A stretch of 64,000 bases of DNA from Cyanoderma ruficeps (Eukaryota; Chordata; Aves; Passeriformes; Timaliidae). The DNA lies in assembly GCA_008694505.1 (NCBI GenBank), contig VZDJ01000064.1, positions 805,281 to 869,280 of the forward strand, in the 5' to 3' direction. Below, one piece after another: positions 37,961-64,000 of this stretch; position 1 is the first letter of the stretch, and every line of letters starts with the position of its first letter. A program made the translations under genes and the position numbers. The notes beneath the pieces were generated by a model. It saw only the letters and a program-made list of their open reading frames with translations, did no database searches and had not been told where the DNA came from.

Positions 37961-38048
37961 CAATTGCAATACTCAAAAATTTTGAGCCATTTTAACATTT
38001 GTGCCCCAGTTAAGTATTGCCTTTTCCAGATTCAATTTACAGTATTAC

Positions 38049-38298
38049 CTATTCTCAACACTTCTGCAATTTTTGAAGCTCTTCTTCAGCAGTGCAGAGG
38101 GAGAGGGCAACCCAGAGAGAAGTCCAGAGCTTCCAGGATCTTTGTCTCCATCTGGTGGATATGGACCTTTGAGCAAGTCTGGTCAGTTCCATAGCTGAAG
38201 TCTCCAAGATATGGGTGAAGAATTTCTGCATATTTGCTGGCAATGTACATGGCTATGACACCAACCTGCTGCAACTGCACCTTGGAAACAGCATTGTC
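38049..38298 (-). pseudogene. CCNB1: CCNB1 relic exon 6 with premature TGA in the cyclin box
   Basis: The exon follows TTTCTACAG and reads VQLQQVGVIAMYIASKYAEI, then GDFSYGTDQ, HQMETKILEALDFSLGCPLP and LHC-stop. It aligns end to end with human cyclin B1 (LQLVGVTAMFIASKYEE onward). The Leu codon after 'PLPLHF' is TGA (38086-38088). Beyond it the same frame continues as RRASKIAEV, matching human RRASKIGEV, so the stop is a lesion and not an exon end. The conserved SKYEE motif has become SKYAE. Confidence 0.9.
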
Positions 38299-38634
38299 CT
38301 GTAGAAAGAAGCAGCAGAGATTTATCTAAATGATTCAGAGCACAGGTTTTCAAGGTAGTCAACATAAGGTTGGTTATATGGCAGGATGTTCATACCCACT
38401 TACACAGAATAACTACACATCCTCTGTTACCTCTCTTGGCATGTGCAGGGGTGTCAGAAGGCTTTGAGTTCAAATCAGGGAGAGGAATAAGCAGTTTTGA
38501 CTCATCAACTCATTGTTCATAGCCAAGAGCTTTGTGTAGTACATACAATTGAGAGCTGAATGTCCTTTGTTGGTCATCTGTATTGTTAAAGGTATGTACA
38601 GCCATGTAGGGTGTTACTGACCAGCATTCATGCC

Positions 38635-38905
38635 TTAGCCTAGGGTAAAAGCCCCTTGTCAACTGACACATCCAGTCACTCCTTGAACACTTATGGAGAG
38701 TGACTTTACCCCTTCCCTGGGCAGCCCATTCCAGTGTCTGACCACCCTTTCACCCCAGAAGAAATTCTTCCTGATGTGCAACCTGAACCTCCCCTGGCAC
38801 AACTTGTGGCCATTTCTTCTTCTCCTGTCCTTATCTGGGAGTTTGGTACAGACATGGCCCACGGGTATAGATCACAGGGCACAAGGTTTCCTTGCTCACT
38901 AGACA
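38635..38905 (-). mobile_element. CR1 LINE 3' fragment inside the CCNB1 relic
   Basis: On the minus strand it carries the CR1 segments '[20 protein letters not shown]' and the adjoining 3' part. It lies between relic exons 3 and 6, where exons 4 and 5 would be expected. Unlike the long CR1 copies in the window, its orientation is the same as the gene. Confidence 0.85.
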
Positions 38906-39111
38906 TAGGCTAGAAAGGGCACAGTACTACTATTAGTAGTTGATTGGTCTAGCAACCAGCATCTCTTCATATAACCTGAGTTCAGTCCTGTATTTTAAAG
39001 TTGAAGGAAGCTTACCAATGCCTCTGGAGAACTCACTGGTGAAAGTGAATACCAACTCCAAGGCATCAACAGGGACAGGTTTACTGCAAATGTCACTAGA
39101 TACCTACCAAC

Positions 39112-39316
39112 CTTATGTCTCAGATAGTTGTAGATGTCCTTCACATAGCTGCTACACAGGTTTGGGTCATTACTATCTTACATGTCTGGGTCTTCAGACT
39201 CAAGCAAGATATCAGATAAAGCCTGACACAGTATGTGTCTTCTGCTGGATCACATTCTCATATTTCCATGGGGTTTGGAGACTGATGCTCTGTCTACAAG
39301 GAAATTCAGAAAATCA
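39112..39316 (-). pseudogene. CCNB1: CCNB1 relic exon 3 with in-frame stop
   Basis: It follows ATCTGCAG and contains LVDRAS (human ILVDTAS). A frame break follows, then CQALSDILLESEDPDM, TAA (39178-39180), then DSNDPNLCSSYVKDIYNYLR. The last part matches human cyclin B1 ADPNLCSEYVKDIYAYLR almost residue for residue. The TAA replaces a codon that is Glu in human (one base change from GAA). The text between LVDRAS and CQALSD reads best in a second frame, which also carries a TGA. Confidence 0.92.
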
Positions 39317-39488
39317 CTGCAGATAGCATCTCCCTCCATAGCCCAGTGTGGGCCAAGCTGCAATCCTGCAGGATGGAGCCCTGCAGGGGCTCATGACCCC
39401 TATTTCAGGGCACCAGAGGAAGTCATGGCTCTGCTACAGCGGCGGCTGGGGAAGGGGCACACGGCAGAAGGGAGGCCGCAGACGGTAC

Positions 39489-39756
39489 CTTGGAGGGCTC
39501 TGGCTGAGGCTCCGGGGCTGGCGGGGGCAGGTTTTCCTTGGAGAAAGCGTCAGCAGCCTGCTGGTAACCATCCTTCCCGAGACGGGGGCGCCCTAGACAC
39601 TCGGCTGCCCGTAGTCCCTCTTCAACTTGGCGACTTCTTGGCGGCTGGAAGCACTTTCGGCTCAGCCAGGCAGTTGCCGATGTTCCGCCATCGTGGGGGC
39701 GGTGGCTGTCCCATTCTTGGGGACTGGGGGCGCTCTCCTCTCGTTCGAGGGATCGG
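39489..39756 (-). pseudogene. CCNB1: CCNB1 relic exon 2 with frameshifts
   Basis: Cyclin B1 exon 2 encodes the N-terminal region with the ALGDIGN motif and a Pro/Glu-rich stretch. Here, after CTCTGCAG, similarity moves through three frames: APPVPKNGTATAP, then RWRNIGNCLAEPKVLPAAKK ending in TGA (39622-39624), then AFSKENLPPPAPEPQPEPSK before a GTACCG donor. The match to human PRTALGDIGNKVSEQ and the PVPEPEPEPEP stretch is partial but in order. The frame changes show that it cannot encode the protein. Confidence 0.75.
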
Positions 39757-39951
39757 CTGCAGAGCGGCGCTGCAGGGGAGCGCGAGAGAAGAGCAGACAG
39801 CGGGACGGCGCCTGTGAGTGTGCGCTGCACCGCCGCGCCCCCGGGCCGCGGGAACGGGAACCGGGGCAGCGCTACAGGCAAGAGGAGCGGAGCCGGGGCA
39901 GGACCGCAAGGCTCCGGAGCCGAAGGGGATTAGGTGCGGAGCTGAGGGGCT

Positions 39952-40007
39952 TCACTCTCCTCCCCTTCGCCCTAGAGGGCCCTCTAGGGCGAAGGGGAGG
40001 AGAGTGA
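39952..40007. repeat. Perfect 56-bp palindrome without spacer
   Basis: The left arm (39952-39979, beginning TCACTCTCCTCC) is the exact reverse complement of the right arm (39980-40007). There is no loop and no mismatch. It lies in the CpG-rich island upstream of CCNB1 relic exon 2. It could form a cruciform in DNA or a hairpin in RNA, or it could be an assembly fold-back. Confidence 0.97.
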
Positions 40008-40400
40008 GGGAACCAAGCGAAATGGGCACACACCCACACCGCCCTCCCCGCCAGGCGAAGACCGGGCTGGCCCCGGGCGGTATCCCGCACTGCCCGCCAA
40101 GCTGAACGGAGGGGAAGGGAAGGAGCGAGCAGGACACGAAGAGCCGCGCAGGTGCCTCCCCGCCCGCCCGCCCTGGCCCCATCGTGCACGTACCGAGATG
40201 AGCGCCGGGGAGCAGCAGAAGCAGCGGGACGGGCGCGGTGCCGGCGCCGCGCGTTTCAAGCCCGCGGCCGCCGCCCCGGGCGAGGCGCACACCGCCCGCC
40301 CACTGCCCGCCGGGGCCCCGCCCCGACACGCCGCCGCAGCGTGGACCTTGCTGCGGTCCCCATGGCTTCTGCTCCCGGGAAGCCAACATGCGGGACGTAA

Positions 40401-42928
40401 AACATTACGCGAAAACAATAACGTTTTCCTCCTTATTACACACGTACTGCTCGCTCGGAGTGCCTTTTAAAACTGTTCAATCTTTCAAAGTGTTTTGTTA
40501 CACCTCTCTGCATACATATCAGGTGATTAGATTGAACCTCCCCACACCCTCCCTGCATGAAGATGAATCAAACGGCCTGCACCTGTGGTTTGAACACCTG
40601 CCCACACAGCACAGTTCCAATGGATCTTGTGGGGAATCCTGAACCCTCCTTTGGTGGGTTATTGCTGGACCAAACAAATTTAAAATGGGTGTTGTAAGAT
40701 AAGACAATGCTTATTGCCATCATCTTCATGCCAGGAGAGCCAGGAAGAACACGGTGCATGTGTGCTGGATAACATGCAGAAACCTGCCAAATGCAAGCTA
40801 AGATGCAGCTTTGCACTTGCCTGTGAAGTCTGCAGATATGGGCTTATCTTCACTGCCATGATCACAGTGCCAGCCACCTTGATTTGTTTTGGGTTCTGCT
40901 GCTACCAGCTGAAGTAGGAAATCACCATTTGCTTCAGAGGAAGCCGTGGCAAGCACAGAAGCTTTGCATTTACATTAAGATAATGATTTAAAAGACAGAA
41001 TTACTCCCTTTTCATAATTTTCATTCCATGTCACAATGGGGTTTGCTGAAATACTGTCAATTCTAGTACAACCACCTCAAAACGGGAGTGGCACATGTAA
41101 ACATTAATTGAAGCTTTTTGTTTGAGATTGATTTCAAAACCAAAATATCACCCCAGTTCTAGACTGTAGTGCATAACTGTAGCTCATCAAGTGATGAGCC
41201 TTCTGGAGGAGGCAGGGTAAGAAAACCACAGCCAAATGGGCAGAAAACAGGATCTGGATTTGAGGAGGTGGCTGACTCTCCAGCGCTGTCCCAAGACGTG
41301 AGGGACTGCGATTTATGCACTTAATATTCATCACTCTACACAAAAGCAGTGCAACTTCTGGAAGTTTTCTGACCACAGTTTTCCAAGTCAGTCTTGTACT
41401 GCAGATGGTGTTTTAACATAGCACGGGAGGAACTCCTTCAAGAGTACCAAAACAAATCACAGTTGTATAAACAATCTGATCACAAGACAAGCAGACTGGC
41501 TCAAGGACATGGGTAACTGCATTCCTGGTAAATCCCCTGTAACAACATAATTCCTTTATCACTCTGTTCTGTCCTTCAATTTCACTAACCTCAAGCCTAT
41601 TCTTATTATTATGGTATTCAAGAACCACCGAATACCAGAAACAAGAAAACAGTATGACAAAACAATACTGCTATGATACATATGATGATGAAAGATGTAT
41701 TCATTGTAGTTAATCACTGAATTAATTTCTTATATTTCAAGGACTATTAACATGCTACAGACAAGAAGAGGGGGCACAAGAAGCCTGTAAACAGATGTAA
41801 GCACAACTACCTCTGACGATGTATTTTATTACCTCACTGACAGGTTTTCACTAAACACACAGATTTGTTTTCTTTGCAGTATTAAGTCCTCAAATTCTTT
41901 CTTAAAGGCAATCTTTCACTTTCCAGTCAAGAAGTCTCAATTTACTGTTAATTTCAGCAACTTGTCAAGTCAAAGACTACTGTCACAGTTTAGCATTCTA
42001 AACCTGAACTTCTTCCCTAGGTAGTACCTGGAGGTACAGCTGGCTACAGTATACCTGCAGCTGTCATGCTATTACTAAAAAAGTTGAGTAAAGTACAGGA
42101 TAACATATCTTGAAGAGATGAAGTTTAGCTGAGTGCTAGGATGCTCACTGATTTATTACTTTTGGACTTCAAATATTGCATTTGCAGCTATTCATACAAA
42201 AAGTACAAAAACTTTTATTTTACAGAGTGGTTTGAGCTATGATTCTGAGTCTTCCCAGGAAAAAGCATTTTCATTTTCTTCCCTTCCCTATTTCTCACTG
42301 TTAAATCTGTGGATTTTGCTTCTTAAAAAAGATAGTTCGATACAAATGTAAAATGGTAACACATATTTGCTCTGATGCATTAAGTGTAGAAATCAGATCT
42401 GTATGCTGACATAATATAAAACCCGTGTATTTCTGTAATTTAACAAAGTATGCACAACACAGGACTTGATGTTTTTTACTCCCCATAATAAAGAGGTGTT
42501 TTTTTTTTCATTCCAAGAGTCTTCAAGCTATCCTTGAAAGAAAGAAAAACATTGCCCTGTTGATCATGTTTTCAATTCCAGTATAAACTACTTCTATTTC
42601 CCACTGCTAACAAGAAATTATAATACCCATGTTCCACACTTTAGAGAAAGTATGGAAAATAAAAGTTTCAAGACTTCTGTTTAATAAACACCAAGTATGG
42701 TATATAAGATTTTGATTATTTTCACATTTACAGCAAGTACTCAAGTCCTTCTTATTTCCTTTATAAAAGCATCTCAATCCAATTAACAAAGATAGTACAG
42801 TTACAAAAATTCAAATATATAGTGCATTTGTTTCTGTACATGTATGTGCAAGATCCCCTGGCAAAAATACAAATATGGAATCCAACAGCTTGACCATTTA
42901 CATCCCCTTTGGCAAATACAACTTTGTA
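40401..42928. other. SLC30A5 3' flank and 3' UTR region
   Basis: No exon is recognisable left of the SLC30A5 stop codon (42929). The 3' UTR should occupy the right part. Minus-strand AATAAA hexamers at 42214-42219 and 42152-42157 are candidate polyadenylation signals, unproven. The rest, to the CpG island at 40.4 kb, is AT-rich sequence without a recognised repeat. Confidence 0.45.
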
Positions 42929-62100
<19,172 letters not shown>

Positions 62101-62109
62101 CCTCGGCGA

Positions 62110-64000
62110 GGGGCGCGAAGCGGTGATAGTAGGATTTTTTTTTTTTTAAAAGGCAAATCAGTTTATTTTGTGTTGTTATGGCACAAAGCTCTGCGCGAGT
62201 ATCCACGAGACGGTATCCCTGCCGAAGGCTTCAAATGTCCAGTTGAGACTGGAAAATTGGGAAGGGAAAATTGAGGCGGAAAAGGAAGTGTCCATATTGT
62301 GAGCTAGCTGCTCTCTTCCAGCCGTGTATTAAGCTCTCTGGTTTAGGTTCCCAACACATCATTTTGGTACATAGTTAAGCACTGAGGTAGGAAAAAGAAA
62401 TCGAGACTACTGATGTAGGGAATTAGCTCAGCAATGGCCAGCTGCATATTGGATTCCTTTGAAACAGACTTGGGTACACGTTAGGAAGAGATGGAGAGAT
62501 AGTAAGACAGAGGGATATGGCTGCTGGCAAATGAAATTTTCAGAATTCACGGGTCAAAAAATCAAAGGTTTTAAAAATTTATTTTCAGATATTCAGGTTA
62601 TTCCCAGGGCAGGTGAAGATTTCAGCATGGCAAGCATAAAGCCATTAAGTTAAATGCTGTCTCCCTGTTCCAGCTGTCTTATGAGGGCCCCTTCAAAGTT
62701 TAACCCGCGGGTCCTGTCTCCTGTCAGAAAAGCCCCCTCACTTAACAACTTGGAGTCCCTGAAGCCCAGGGATCTACCACAAGATGTCGATAATGTTTGT
62801 AAGCAGGGGAGGGGTGAAAAAAATGTTTCGTTCCGTGCCGTGTCCGCTGTGTCCGGGAGATGGAGGTGTTGGCAAACAGCACACGGGAGAGGTCCGGGAA
62901 CGAGAGGCCGCGGCGGCTGCATGGCCCGGGAGCCGCCACCGACGGCTCTGGAAGAGGGTAGAGGGTGAGAATCAACACACTGGATCGGAAACATGCAGAG
63001 AGGGGAAGAGAAAAAGGCTAGTAAGGCACAGGGGAGTGCTTTATGGGTCCGAAACGGGGAAACACAAAAAGCAAAGGTGAGTTAAATTAGCATTGCAAAG
63101 CCCAGAGGATGCAGAGGTGCATCCTCAAAGCTTTTTCAGGGTGGGTGTATGTGCCATACTGGGGCAGGCTGCTGCCCATTAGTGGCCCTCCTGCTCACAC
63201 AAGCCCTGTGATGTTGCAGCTGCTGGCCTGTCAGTTCACTTAGCTGATCCCCAATGAGTGCCTCCCCAACATGTCCCTCAAGCACCTGTGCCAGGTGTGG
63301 CATCCTTTTGGCTGCTGGGGGTCCCAGGCTGGAGTGGTGGCACGGCATCCCTGCCTAGGCTCTGCACCCCATCAGGACCCCTGGCTTAAAGGAAACTCCT
63401 GGAAGGACATGTGTCCTGCCACATCAGCGGTCCTGTCTCACCTGTATGTACATAAACATACCTAGGACATGAACTTAGACCTGGGTGTGAGCTTGACATA
63501 CTGGGAATCCACTCCTGGCTTGTCAGCCTGGTGCAGTTATATTTGATTTGGCCAAGAGCAGCCTTGGCATCAGCGTGTGAACTCTATTATGTGTGAAAAC
63601 GTATAATAACTCCACTAGTTTTGAAAATACACATTACTAGGCCCTGCCAGGGCCTACCAGATGTGCATGTTCTGGTAGGTTCCAGTGGAGCACCACTGCA
63701 GACACAGATGATTACTATCCTGCTATGGAGACGGGGGGGCAGGTAGCTAAAAACCAAAACTGCAGACAAACACCACACGGTGAAACTGGTTAAGGTTGTT
63801 CAAGGAGAAAATAAATGACTACTAAAGTTGGTGTCTGCAGGAACAGCTGAAGGAAAGAGAAGCTAAAGTCCCAGAAGGAATAGATCTAAACTTGCAGACT
63901 TTGCAATTGATAAAGAAGACGTGGTAGGTATGTGGTTCTTGGATAGGATTTTAAAGGACTCTTATTTAAATCCTGGAAAACATGCAGAAAAGGTGAGAAA
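62110..64000. other. Right-end intergenic DNA, no gene recognised
   Basis: I recognise no coding exon, RNA gene or repeat family here. Two features stand out: a minus-strand AATAAA (62162-62167) followed by an A13 tract (62135-62147), and a moderately CpG-rich patch near 62830-62960. Open frames of 60-115 codons occur on both strands, but none shows a familiar protein. Confidence 0.45.

Larger units (their letters stand above)
33055..39756 (-). pseudogene. CCNB1: Degraded cyclin B1 gene (unitary pseudogene) at the conserved CCNB1 position
   Basis: Cyclin B1 activates CDK1 at mitotic entry. Its gene lies between SLC30A5 and CENPH in human, on the same strand as both. Here that interval holds relics of exons 2, 3, 6 and 7, in order and on the minus strand, each next to AG/GT splice sites. 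Lesions: exon 2 changes frame and meets a TGA (39622-39624). Exon 3 has an in-frame TAA (39178-39180) and a second break. Exon 6 has a TGA (38086-38088) inside the cyclin fold. Exon 7 starts with an apparent TAA (33421-33423). Exon 1 was not found. Decayed traces of exon 4 (near 38950-39080) and the last coding exon (near 33055-33095) are possible but weak. A CR1 with a nested LTR (34.2-37.4 kb) and another CR1 (38.6-38.9 kb) lie between the exons. Introns remain, so this is not a retrocopy. Confidence 0.88.
39420..40400 (-). promoter_or_regulatory. CpG-rich island at the 5' end of the CCNB1 relic
   Basis: About 1 kb of CpG-dense DNA covers relic exon 2 and its upstream flank, where the CCNB1 promoter and exon 1 should be. 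It resembles the islands at the live CDK7, CENPH and SLC30A5 starts. I could not find the MALRVTRN-type first exon. The many overlapping open frames on both strands reflect base composition. Confidence 0.6.

Noticed and set aside
39233..39817. 194-codon open frame on the plus strand at 39.2-39.8 kb
   Set aside because: It is the antisense of CCNB1 relic exons 2 and 3, whose minus-strand similarity is specific.
39800..40200. Cyclin B1 exon 1 (MALRVTRN-type start)
   Set aside because: I searched the minus strand for it and found only weak similarity near 40110-40150. It is not supportable.
40198..40470. Plus-strand open frame beginning MSAGEQQKQRDG in the CpG island
   Set aside because: There is no known homologue and no splice or polyadenylation context. 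It is explained by GC-rich composition.

Overview
The window looks like nuclear DNA of a bird. Genes are split by many introns with GT/AG junctions and start in CpG-rich promoters. The interspersed repeats are mostly CR1 LINEs with the avian 3' end (ATTCTATG-type termini), plus endogenous retroviral LTRs of avian type. The species cannot be named from the sequence. Gene content and order (CDK7, MRPS36, CENPH, CCNB1 position, SLC30A5) match a block on human 5q13. By synteny with chicken this block is expected to be on the Z chromosome, which is an inference.

All genes lie on the minus strand and run from right to left. SLC30A5 (zinc transporter ZnT5, 16 coding exons, 770 codons) spans 61.8 to 42.9 kb. 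The CCNB1 (cyclin B1) position lies between 39.8 and 33 kb. CENPH (kinetochore protein, 9 coding exons, 256 codons) spans 31.4 to 24.8 kb. MRPS36/KGD4 (4 coding exons, 107 codons) spans 23.8 to 16.9 kb. CDK7 (10 coding exons, 286 codons seen) spans 14.7 to 0.67 kb, and its last exon or exons lie beyond the left edge. I placed each exon by hand from its splice sites. Reading frames close across every junction of the four intact genes.

The most interesting result is at the CCNB1 position. Exons 2, 3, 6 and 7 of a cyclin B1 gene are still recognisable, in order and on the expected strand. They carry a frame change and TGA in exon 2, a TAA plus a frame change in exon 3, and a TGA in the cyclin box of exon 6. 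A conserved cyclin-box residue is also lost, and large CR1 and LTR insertions lie between the exons. This appears to be a unitary pseudogene of the main mitotic cyclin, next to intact CENPH and CDK7. Its CpG-rich promoter region is still present and holds a perfect 56-bp palindrome.

Repeats fill most of the rest: eight longer CR1 copies on the plus strand (antisense to the genes), several short CR1 remnants on the minus strand, and LTRs at 5.7, 32.5, 34.6, 44.2, 46.5 and 59.8 kb. The right end (62.1 to 64 kb) has no recognisable gene. It has an AATAAA/poly(A)-like mRNA end pointing left into the SLC30A5 promoter.
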